Positions 23,545 through 33,219 of a DNA stretch of 64,000 bases are shown here, one piece after another. The DNA is from Copromyces sp. CBS 386.78 (lineage: Eukaryota > Ascomycota > Sordariomycetes > Sordariales > Sordariaceae): assembly GCA_030685235.1 (NCBI GenBank), contig MU839101.1:124001-188000 (forward strand), given 5' to 3'. The translations under genes were made by a program, and so were the position numbers. Within the stretch, counting starts at the first letter, position 1; each line of letters begins with the position of its first letter. The notes beneath the pieces were generated by a model. That model saw nothing but the letters and a program-made list of their open reading frames with translations, had not been told where the DNA came from and searched no databases.

Positions 23545-24880
23545 ATGATGTCTTTCCACCCCCAGACCCCGCAAAGCCCCTCGCATTTCTCGCCCAGTTC
23601 GAGTGATCAATCCACGAGCATGTCAGGCTCCATGATTTCCACCACGACGACCTTGCCGACCCCAGCCCACAGCGTAAACGGAAGCTCCCTCGCCAACGAC
23701 ATGTCATTCACAGACATTGTCATGGGAGAGAACTCCCCCCAGAAGCGCAAGCGCACAGCCGACGATGTAGGCGATCGAGAGCAGAAGAAAGTCCACATCG
23801 AGGACCGCAAACTTGGTATTGACGACCTCCATTTGGACGTTGGTGAAAAATACCTCCTTTGCAGATCTCGTAAGGCTCCCTTCACCTGCACCCAAAAACA
23901 GCAGCAGCAGCAGAAGCAGATGCGGATGCGAGAGATGCGATCCCGCTCGTTGTGGCTCATGTTGCCGCAGCGACGGGCATTATCTCTCGGTCTGCTTTCC
24001 TGTCCACACCCCGTGCCAGTCGCTGGGTGACCTACTCGGTATTGTTGTTGCACATTGAGAAGAGTCTTCGTTAACATTGACAATTGCAGAGCATCAACCG
24101 CCTCGTCCTCATCTGTCCGAAGATCTTTTCGAGATGTTTGGTTTGGCGGATCTTGCTGCTGAGTACGCGCGCATCAAGGACGGCCAGAAGAACGCGCTCC
24201 GCAAGACGTACAAGGGCCACATCAAGAAGCTGGGAGTGCAAGGTCACTTTGACTCGGTGAAGACGGATGAAAAGGACCCTGAGAGGCTAGAGTTCCTCAT
24301 GGGCTGTCCCCAAGAAGAGTGGAATGCGCATTTTGTTAGAGGCAAGGAGATCACCAGGGGATTCTCGTCGGACATGAAGAGCAAGATCTCGAGGGCTGTT
24401 ACTATGAGCAGGGGGGCCGTTCCTTCTGCCCTTTGGAACAACTCGGTTCTTGGGGATATCGCAACGGCCTCGTTGAAGGCGCACCTCAATCAGCCGCCAT
24501 CCGCAAGACCCACGGCGCCGAACACCCCTTTGGCTTACGGGGGCCCAGCTATGCAACGTGTGAAGCCGCAGACCCCCGGTTTCCAGGACAACCGGCCCAG
24601 GCGCAACATCAAGAAGCGAGGCTACGGCGATTCCAGCTATGAGGGCTACGGCGAAGGGTACGAGGATGATGGCGGGTTGGAAACAGGATACTCCACCGGC
24701 GAGGGTGACATGGCCTCTGGCCTCAAGCGTCGCAAAAAGGTGCTTATTTAAAGCAACGTCCCCGGTTGAGAGATTGGGGCACCCTTTGCTGACATCATAC
24801 AGGCTCAGCCCGGTACTCAGTCGCATGCGCAAGGCCGGCAGCAGTCGAGCTATGGCCATCATGGCGTGTCCGGGATATGA
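23545..24880 (+). CDS. rox3: Mediator complex subunit 19 (Rox3)
   Basis: Head-module-associated subunit of the Mediator coactivator that links activators to RNA polymerase II in the nucleus. Three exons fit: 23545-23869, 24090-24739, 24803-24880, giving 350 residues. Intron 1 (220 nt, GTAAGG...GCAG) contains a short CAG repeat. The N-terminus is Ser/Thr/Pro-rich with a basic patch [10 protein letters not shown]. The fungal Med19 core starts at [23 protein letters not shown] and runs through [19 protein letters not shown] and [19 protein letters not shown] Gly/Tyr-rich tail and a KRRKK signal follow. The last intron (GTGCTT...CTGAC...CATACAG) adds [10 protein letters not shown] to HHGVSGI. If it is not spliced, the protein ends earlier at 24751 with KKVLI. 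Adjacent ATGs at 23545 and 23548 are both possible starts. Confidence 0.9.
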
Positions 24881-26548
24881 CGTCCTGCGCGCGGCAGAAA
24901 GAGGAACGAGTACGCCGAACCGCCGCCCTTACGGCAGATACCAACTGTTTTATCGTCGAGAGCTTGCGAGACGTTTACGAATAGCCACGAGATATAGTGC
25001 CGCCATGCATTTCCTTCGAACGGCTTAAACGATTCGCCTGATCAGTGTTCAGGGTGATACCTGGGTGACCGGAGATGTTCGTGGGACAGAACCGGTACGG
25101 AAGACAGGTCAGATCTTTTTGAGGCTCACACCTATGGCGAAAGTCTGGGATAAAGGCACAACGGGCGGTACTCGGGAGGTTGGCTCGGGGGTGGTGCGAG
25201 TCATTCTCATTGGCACACATACAGAAATTACTGGCGGTGTTAACTCATCGAAAGTTCTGCTGTCTGTTGGTTCATCTGCAGAACATAAAAACGTCTGCGG
25301 CTTTTGCTGTTTTTGCCTTTTTTTTTTTTTTTTTAACCAAAACACATAACACGACATATACCAGCATGGCGTTCAGGGGGGTTTTTGCTTTTTTTCTCAC
25401 AGCACGTTTATTCTACGACTTGGCTTCCGGCTGCTTTTTCACTATCACAAGAATGCAAAAATGGGGTCCCAACATACCCCTCTACATTGTCTGATTATTT
25501 GCATACTGCTCGGTTTTCTTCTCATCTCTCCTCAGAAAAAAAAGTGGTGGGAATCGAGGAAGAGAGAAGAAAGGAAAGGAAAGAGAAGGGAATGATATGG
25601 ATCTCTCTATTGGTCTCTTTTTGTGAAAGGAAGGGGGAAGGAAGCGAAGGTTGATACCATTGGGGGAGAAAAAAGAGTGCGCTCCCGCGACGGAACTACA
25701 GGGTCCTTTAGCTAGGGGACGGAGAAGGGGATCAGGTGTAGAACGAAGCCCCAAGCTGGCTGGCAAGGCTTCGCGGAGATGGCGATACTAGTGATGATGG
25801 TTTCTAGACCGATCATAGTTGCCTCGCTCATATACCCCTACTAGTTTAGTTCCGAAAGAGAAGAAAAAAAGAGGATAAGTAACTTCGCGCGGCTTAATCA
25901 GAGGAGGATTTGGGAGAGAGTACGGAACAAGTCTTCATCCAGCCTTGTGTCAACGGAAGTGGTTTGTTCGTCTTCAGTTACCATGTGTGGTTTTTGCCTT
26001 TCTGCTTTTTTGCCGGTGTTCATTGTTGTTTGTTTGTGTTTGTCGTTTTCGAGTAGCGCAAAGTTTAGATAAAAGGCTGAGCGCATTACCGGATGGATGG
26101 GATGAATGAGGTTGGATGGGACGGATGGAGGAAACAAGGGCATGTCTAATATAGGAAACAATGGAGTTGAATCGAACATCTTATGCAGAACAAAGTCCAT
26201 TCATGCTTTCAGTTTGATGTAAGGCACATGGTCAAAGTCTCTTGTGACCGAGTAAATAGGTGATTGAGGTTATTCGTAATCCTGATCGCGCATGCGTTAC
26301 GCTCGTGTTTGGTCCTTTACTATCTCAACTCCTTCTCTGTCTGAATGCGTGTCTGTCCGGTCATCGATGTGTCTTGTCCTACATATTGTCCTCATCTCAT
26401 CAAGCCCAGTATTTGTCCGTCGTAGTTAGTATCATGCCCAAGTAGTACTCAGTACCATACTGCTTCCCATCTGAGCCATCCTTCCTCCCTCCCATTTCCC
26501 ATCCTCCCACAATTCTACCCTCCCCCAACAATCCCCTCACTCACTCAC
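24881..26548. other. Convergent intergenic (3' regions)
   Basis: About 1.7 kb between the 3' ends of Med19 (+) and the hydrolase gene (-). It contains a 17-nt T tract (25318-25334), purine-rich stretches around 25540-25660, and no recognisable gene. Probably long 3' UTRs. Confidence 0.55.
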
Positions 26549-28927
26549 TCAATCAAGATCCAACCCCTGCATCCCTTCAAGCAACAGCCTCTTGCTCGCA
26601 TCATCCTGTACCCACCCCACGATCCTCGAGCTGACATCCCCCACCAGCTTATCGTAATGCGGCCCCGGGAAGAACAAGCCGCAATGGGCGCCGACCTCAT
26701 CAACGCCCTCCATGTAGATCTGTATCCAAGTTGGGTCCATGAGGCCGTTGCTGGTTTTGGAGGGGACCATGCAGAATTTGCGGAGTTTTTGTTTCTTGGG
26801 TTCTTTTTGTTTTTGCTTGTTCTTGTTCTTGTCCTTGGTTTTGTTTCTCGTGGTGGTTGTCGTTGTCGTTGATGCCTCCCCGTTGCCGTTTTCATTGTCG
26901 TCGTCATCATTAGGAGACCCCGAAAGAGCCAAGTGATGACTTTCCAACTCCCCAATCCTCTCTGCTGTCGCACTCGCCTTGATCTTCTCTTCCTTCTTCT
27001 GTTTCCGTTCCCACTCCCTTTTGTCCTTCTTCTCCTTCTTCTCGGCTTCTTTCTTTATCTTCTCCTGTTGCTTCTCGGTGTCCCGTTGGAGTTTGGCTTG
27101 CGCCTTCTCATGCTTCTCGACGATCTTGAGTCGTTCTTTTAAGATCTTGTCCCGGTTCTTGACTGCTGCTTCGTACTCCTTCCGTGCTTGCTTGGCATCC
27201 TTTTCGGCTTGCTTGCGAGCTTCTTTGGAGGGGATGGTGCTGAGGTCGATGACTGGAGGTGGGGAAGGGGTGTCGGGGATTGCGGGGAGGTCGGGCATGG
27301 GGAGGGAGGAGGGGAGGGTTGTTAGGGTGCTTGTTTCGGCGCCGTCGCCGTCGCCGCTGCCACTTTTGCTCCCGGTTTCGGTTCCGCTGACGTTACTGAT
27401 GGAATGCTCAGCAGTCTTGTTAACCTCTTCATGAGAGACATATGCAGGGGGCTTATCCTCCTCCTCTCGGTGTTCCGCCTGGTGGATAGGCTCGTCATCT
27501 GATAGGGGTACGGGCTCCAGTTCTGTGAGTTCCAACTCTTCTGAGCTCCGTGGAGTTGAGGTTTGAGACCTGGCAGTATCGAAAGATTCACGCTCAGGGG
27601 CCGCCTTCTCAATCATTCTGGACTTCGAGTGCGACCTCGAGTGCGACTTCAAGTGTCCTTCTGGAGCAACCTCTGAAGCAACCGTTGGAGCAATGGTCTT
27701 GCGAGCTTCCTTGTCCTTGAGGATCCCTGTAGAAACGGTGTAGTAGTTTACGAACCGCACTCTGACCTCCTTGTCTGTTGGGGACTGTCTCAACTCATCC
27801 ACATCTTCCAACCTTCTCAACCTGTTATACCTAGACTTCATGCCGGGGTAGTCGGCCAGGCAGCCGCCAAACTCCAAGTGTGATATAATGTGGTTAGTAG
27901 CCGCCTCAACGAGATTCTCTTGGCTGTGTTTTTGCGCAAAGTGGGCTATGTTCTTCAACCAGCCTCGATCCACGAATGACACGTCGTTGAAGAATTTAGG
28001 GTTGAAGTAAGGGTCAGGACCTGAAGGAGAGGACATCGTTGATGATGGTGTCAACTTGGGTATTGGTGAAGTCGCCTCGGGAGGAGGATAGATCTCAGAG
28101 TAGATAGACGCATCTGGTGACAGCCCTGGCGACTGCTGGGCGACAAGCGTTTGCGATTCTTGTCCCGCGTTCGTAGCTCCTGGAGGAGCCGGAGCCTTAC
28201 GAAAGAGACTTGCGATTCCTGATACCACAATACCTGGATGAAGGCCTAATAATGGAGCATCCAAAGACAGAGTCCCCAATATCCGATGGCGAAAGGGAGA
28301 GTCGCCGTAAACTAGATCTTGAGGTTGACGCGGCAAGAGAGCAACTTCAGCAGCCAGCAGGCCACCCATAGAGTGGCCGATCAAGACAACATCGGTGGTG
28401 GGCGACTCGTGTGGCAGAAGCCAGTTACTGAAGTTATCCCGGGCCACGGTAATGGACTTGTAAGTCTTGTACCGGGGATAGATCTTGGAGTGGATGGCGT
28501 GTGTCTCGGCCAGGGCTTCTCGAAGGAAGTTGTGGATATGGGCGGGAAAGGAGCGAAAGGAAGAGTCGTTGCCCATGAAACCATGAATGTAAATAACGAG
28601 CAGCGTCCGCCTTTGCGAGTCCCTGTAACTGCCTGTCGGGGTGGACGGGGCCAAAGAGTGTGTGGACGAGGTTCGAGGGTCAGCCGGCCTGTTCCATTGC
28701 GAATATGGGTAATTCGGCGGAGGGGGAATCGAGTTGTCTAGGCCGTGCCCTTGGTCTGCCGTCCAGGGGTACTCCGAGGCATTCTGGAGGTGTTGTTGCT
28801 CTTTATCAACCATGGCGATGCTTGGCAGTGGTGATTGTAAATGTAAGGAGGACGGCCGTGTTGATGGGCCCCCTGACGATGACGATGCTGCTGCCCCTGT
28901 CAGCGATTGATCATGTACATATGGCAT
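26549..28927 (-). CDS. Alpha/beta-hydrolase (DUF676/lipase-like) with coiled coil
   Basis: Predicted serine hydrolase, possibly a lipase or esterase; substrate unknown. It is an intronless frame of 792 residues. After a Ser/Pro-rich N-terminus, strand LLVIYIHGFMGND (residues 109-121) supplies the oxyanion-hole HGF. VVLIGHSMGGLLA carries the nucleophile elbow GHSMGG at 184-189 with Ser186. A later LSLDAPLLGLHPG is typical of fungal DUF676-like hydrolases. A disordered acidic region follows. Residues about 565-660 are a Lys/Glu/Gln-rich coiled coil. The C-terminus is a compact domain with KFCMVPSKT, DPTWIQIYMEGVDEVGAHCGLFFPG-like features and WVQDD. An in-frame ATG (residue 39, 28811-28813) is an alternative start. 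No signal peptide is evident, so cytosolic or membrane-peripheral action is inferred. Confidence 0.85.
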   Translation of the reverse strand: MPYVHDQSLTGAAASSSSGGPSTRPSSLHLQSPLPSIAMVDKEQQHLQNASEYPWTADQGHGLDNSIPPPPNYPYSQWNRPADPRTSSTHSLAPSTPTGSYRDSQRRTLLVIYIHGFMGNDSSFRSFPAHIHNFLREALAETHAIHSKIYPRYKTYKSITVARDNFSNWLLPHESPTTDVVLIGHSMGGLLAAEVALLPRQPQDLVYGDSPFRHRILGTLSLDAPLLGLHPGIVVSGIASLFRKAPAPPGATNAGQESQTLVAQQSPGLSPDASIYSEIYPPPEATSPIPKLTPSSTMSSPSGPDPYFNPKFFNDVSFVDRGWLKNIAHFAQKHSQENLVEAATNHIISHLEFGGCLADYPGMKSRYNRLRRLEDVDELRQSPTDKEVRVRFVNYYTVSTGILKDKEARKTIAPTVASEVAPEGHLKSHSRSHSKSRMIEKAAPERESFDTARSQTSTPRSSEELELTELEPVPLSDDEPIHQAEHREEEDKPPAYVSHEEVNKTAEHSISNVSGTETGSKSGSGDGDGAETSTLTTLPSSLPMPDLPAIPDTPSPPPVIDLSTIPSKEARKQAEKDAKQARKEYEAAVKNRDKILKERLKIVEKHEKAQAKLQRDTEKQQEKIKKEAEKKEKKDKREWERKQKKEEKIKASATAERIGELESHHLALSGSPNDDDDNENGNGEASTTTTTTTRNKTKDKNKNKQKQKEPKKQKLRKFCMVPSKTSNGLMDPTWIQIYMEGVDEVGAHCGLFFPGPHYDKLVGDVSSRIVGWVQDDASKRLLLEGMQGLDLD

Positions 28928-31223
28928 GGTCTACGGCGGATCAGCCACTGAACTCGGATTTGATACGAACCTGATTTCCCGAAAACGGTTGATTAGGCAG
29001 TGAATTGAGAGTGTTTTGGGTAGCTTTCATGTGGGAGTTTGACCAAGTATAGGTCGTTCTGCATCTGTCCACTCGCTGGTGGCTGGCCACTACGAATGTA
29101 CCACTATAAGGTCCGGGTACAGCGGGCTGTAGGAGGTTGGCTGACCTCAGGCGGTTAGGTAGTTGACGATCCCCGCTTACAGCTAAAAGGGGTAGGCGAG
29201 ACAATCATCGGCTGGCCGGAACTTGGACAATCCCGCAATGACGGGAACTCGGGCAGGTACCGTTTAATATCAAATTCGACGGGATTTCCGAGATAGAAGA
29301 TGCCACTGTCACGGTGCCTTTTGTACATTGAATCCTTGAGTGTAAGTAATCATCAGCTGGTCTGGGTTCAGTTTGCTATCAGCCTGGACCAGCACATTCA
29401 ACATGATTTTCAACATGCAAGGCTTGACGAAGGCGGCTAAGCCACAGAGGCAGAGGTCAAAGGAACTCCAGACTGGTGGGAGGAGATGGGGCCTTTTTAT
29501 CGTCGCTCTTTCCATTCATGTGTGCGGTGACAGTTGCGACATTTGCGAGATGCCGACGGCTGCAACTGCCCAGGCCCAAATGAGATTGAGCTTCGTATCG
29601 GCCATGGTTTCCATGTTGTGGATGCTTGAAAGCTCTCCTTCATAATAAACTCTCGCATGTTTTAACTCGACCCAGGTCCCAACAGGCGGGCCTGGCGGGG
29701 TAGGAGCCTCTTTGCTGCGCCCATCAGGGAAATCCCGAATGTTTCAAATGTTGATCGCAGAAAGATGTGCCTCTTGAATCGTGATTCTCAGGAGGCTCCT
29801 TCCCAAGCTGAGTGCCAAAAGCCACGCCGTATGTACCCCCAGTTCATTCATCGTCATTGCCCAGTGCACTGCAATTGTTTCGCTCTTGCTGTTTGTATGG
29901 ACGGTCGTGGAAATTGCGTCCATCGATTTTTGGCCAGTGCATTTACAGTAGCACAACCGGCCAATCCCCGCATCAGACGTTGGAGACTTGCGCGGCTGCG
30001 GTGGGTCTGATTGGCCAATGATGGAGCACATCCGACTAGAGTGGATTCCAGAGAGCCATGCATGCCATGGCAATCATGGGTTTTTGTCTGTTTTTGCTCG
30101 GGGGAAAGCGCAAAGAGGAGACATCGGGGCCAAGGAAGCGAAATTGCAGAGACGTGTTTGGGTCCTGTGTTGGCCCCGAAATGGCTCCAAATGCCCCCAA
30201 ATGGACCCGTCTTGAGGGCGGGCATGTCGAGGCACGACGAGGCATGTTGGATGCCGCGCTAGAAGGGATCCCGCAGCGGAGACCCTTTCCATCAGGGCAC
30301 GTCGACGCCGCGCAACGGGAGGGCATGCAACGGCTGCGAGGGTTGCGAGGGCATGTTGTGCCCAATTTTGGCATCTCATTTCATCTGCGAGCCCATGGAT
30401 GTATGGGTGTATGGGTAGGTATGGTATGGATGGCGGATGGCGTGGTCCCCGGAGGTTATTATCGTCGTGTAGCCCGCCCCCCGTTGTTCATTCAATGTTT
30501 TTTGGTCTTTCTCTCCTCTTTGCCTGTTCCTTCTCTCCACCGGCTCATATCTTGTTTTCTGTCGTTATCGTTCATTCGTTTTATTCCCACAGCCAGGCCA
30601 TGTTGGTGACAGTCTGAAAAGGTCGAGTTGACTCCATCACAGCGCGGACGAGTGCGGAGGCAGCGTGTTTTACCATTTCACCATTTGTTTTACCGACCAT
30701 TGAGAGACAAGACTCCGACGGGGAACCGAAACTATCAAAGAGGTGGACGCCGAACACGACAGAGAAAGAAAGAACGAAGACTACCGACTACCCACCGAGG
30801 ATGGATTCGATGAGCTCGTGCCCATGATCTTTTACCTACAATGCGCCAGCCAAGCAATACCTTGAGTAGCTGTTGTTCCATCGTCTCGTCGCCGCCATCA
30901 TCAGCGTAGCTTCGCAGCTGTCGATTACGAACTATTGCAGACCGACCCGGCCACCCGCACACTCGAATACGGGAAACCGTCGTCCTCTTAGAATCACCGG
31001 ATCACGAAACCTCACTGCCAAATTCCTTGGCCAACCCCCGGCCCCGCGGGAAATAAAAAAAGAAAGTCACCAAAAGCCGTCCATCTTGGACAAGTCGCTC
31101 GTTTAACCCTCGTCGCTCGTTGATCACAGCCACATCGCGCGCCCAACAACAGCCTTCCAACAACCGGCACAACCCACCCACAAGTCACTGGGCTGCCTGG
31201 CTGCAGGCACCACCACACACGCC
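28928..31223. other. Divergent intergenic region
   Basis: About 2.3 kb between the starts of the hydrolase gene (-) and the membrane-protein gene (+), so it must hold both promoters. Several overlapping open frames around 29990-30610 cover both strands without recognisable domains and look like chance. No RNA gene or mobile element was recognised. Confidence 0.55.
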
Positions 31224-33219
31224 ATGACTAACCACATTGGCGGGCCTACACTCTCTCAGGCCCGCAAAACTATGAACGTCGACCATTCCCATACAGGCTC
31301 CAGCGCTGGGCACAACCACCGCCATTTGCACCACCAACACAACCAACAGCCACGCCAGCTCCATCCGGAAGAGGAACTTGATCTCGATCAAACTCCTCAC
31401 CAACGCCAACACCAACACCAACACCAACACCAACACCACACCCACACTCACAACCACAACCTCAACCACAACCACGCTCGCTACCACCACCAAGAACAAT
31501 CATCACATGAAGACAGCGACAACACCCCTCAAAATCTCGACATTCGTTCACCACTAGACACCACCACCCACCAACAACAATCCGAACCAGGACTACTAAA
31601 TGCACGTTCAGTGTTAGTGGTCCAGACTGTGTCCGTCATCAAGATCATAGATGACGCTGGCGCTCTCGTCCACTTCTCGACTCTGGCATCCGAACCTGTT
31701 ACGCAGTCACCCGACCCTGTGGCCGTGTTAACTGCCTACGTCAGAGACCTGGGTAGCCAGTTGCCCACCCTGTCCGTCTCGGTTCCGGGACTTGGCGATG
31801 GGACACCGTCGCCAACTGCCTCCGTCGACACGGAGTCGTCTATAACGTCCGCTATTCTGTCTCTGCCCTCCGGTGTGTCTGCGCCGGGGGCCTTGACGTC
31901 CGCTCTTTTCAACAGTTCGTCCGTATCACACGATGATGGCGCCTCGAGCTTCCCCACACTATCGTTATCCTCCGGTCTTTTCAACTCTTCTTCAAGTATG
32001 CATATGCTTCCTTCTTTCGTCCCTTCTTTCCCCCATGATATAGCTTCTATCCCATGCGCGTTGAGTGACTAACACGTTGCCCGTGTGTGCGCATTGTTAT
32101 ATAGCTCGCGTCCCAGTGGCATCGTTTTATGCCAACGGCACACATGTGTCCCATTCCTTGTTCTCAAACACCACCCGAACATCGACCTTTGCAAGCTCGA
32201 CTTCCACCTTCGCTTCTTCCACTAAAAGCCGAGCTTCAACCACTCGATTCACCGCCACCTCGTCAGGTGCGCCAACTCTCGTAGCAGGTGGAACCGGAGG
32301 AGGCAACAGCGGTAATGGGGGTGCCGGTGGCGAATCCGCAAACCCCGCCGGAGCGACCGACTCCCCGTATATCGACCCCGACAACACGGACAGCAACTCG
32401 AGCGGACTTACGCCCACCGCTCAGCGATCCATCATCGGAGGTGTCGTAGGCGGGGCGGCCGGCATGGCCCTTATTGCGTTCCTGTTATTGTTCCTTCTTA
32501 AATGGAAGAAGCGAAATGGCGGCGGCAACATCCGGTTACTGGGCGAAGGGGGGACCCTAGCGGCTGCAGCCCGGAAACGGGGCGGGCATGAGCAGGGAGG
32601 GGGGGCTCTAGAAAGAGGAGGCGGCAGTGGTGGAGGTGGTGGAGGAAATGGAGGAGGAGGAGGAGGAATAGGAATGACGGAAAGAGGTCTTCCATATGCA
32701 GTCCCGTCTGCTCTTGCCAGCCTCACGGGGGCCAAGCGATTCTCAACTGCGTCAGCCGAGCCCCCGGTTGCAGAACGGGGGTTTTACCGAGTATCAGGCA
32801 AGAAACTGATATCCGTTCTAGAATCCGGGGGAGATGGATACAGCGACCCGGATCCGCACGAGAGTGTTTACTATCGGGATTCCATGGCGTTTACCGATGG
32901 GACAGCAGGCGCCCTCGGCCTTGGTGGGCAGAGACTCAAACTTGGGTCTCCAATGCGGCCCATAAGCGGCGTCCCCGTCTTTAGGTCAGGACCGGGGAGG
33001 ACCGCGATTGTTCAGCAGGATGGAGGATCACCAGGAGTAGGAGGAACAAGCCCCTTTTCAGATGACACGCACCCGGTAACGCCCACGTCGCCGATTGGCA
33101 GTCATGGACCCCCAAGTCCGCCCGCACGTGCTTCGTTAATGCCGGACCCGATCGGTCGGAGTTTGGCATCACGGGATGGGTCCCGAGGATCTGGGTCAAG
33201 ATTTACTGAGGATATGTGA
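31224..33219 (+). CDS. Single-span membrane protein, Ser/Thr-rich with His-rich N-terminus
   Basis: Ascomycete membrane protein of unknown function, of the Mid2/Skg6-like single-helix type. Exons 31224-31995 and 32105-33219 (donor GTATGC, acceptor TATATAG) give 628 residues. Residues about 25-95 are extremely His/Gln/Asn-rich. A conserved-looking start follows (SVLVVQTVSVIKIIDDAG), then a Ser/Thr-rich, probably O-glycosylated region and a Gly-rich stretch. The one transmembrane helix is at about 367-390 (IIGGVVGGAAGMALIAFLLL, then basic KWKKR). The tail is cytoplasmic by the positive-inside rule and contains blocks of the kind shared by filamentous fungi (LPYAVPSALASLTGAKR; GFYRVSGKKLISVL; LGSPMRPISGVPVF). 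No cleavable signal peptide is seen. The repeated fungal tail motifs suggest a wall or surface sensor, which is inference. A 15-nt T tract starts 21 nt past the stop. Confidence 0.82.
31401..31438 (+). repeat. CCAACA hexamer microsatellite in coding sequence
   Basis: About six tandem copies of a CCAACA-type hexamer lie in frame and encode alternating His and Gln inside the membrane protein's His-rich segment. His/Asn-rich codons continue to about 31485. Such tracts commonly vary in copy number. Confidence 0.85.

Noticed and set aside
30058..30609. 183-codon plus-strand open frame between divergent genes
   Set aside because: Several frames on both strands are open over the same GC-rich stretch; composition is odd and no domain is visible.
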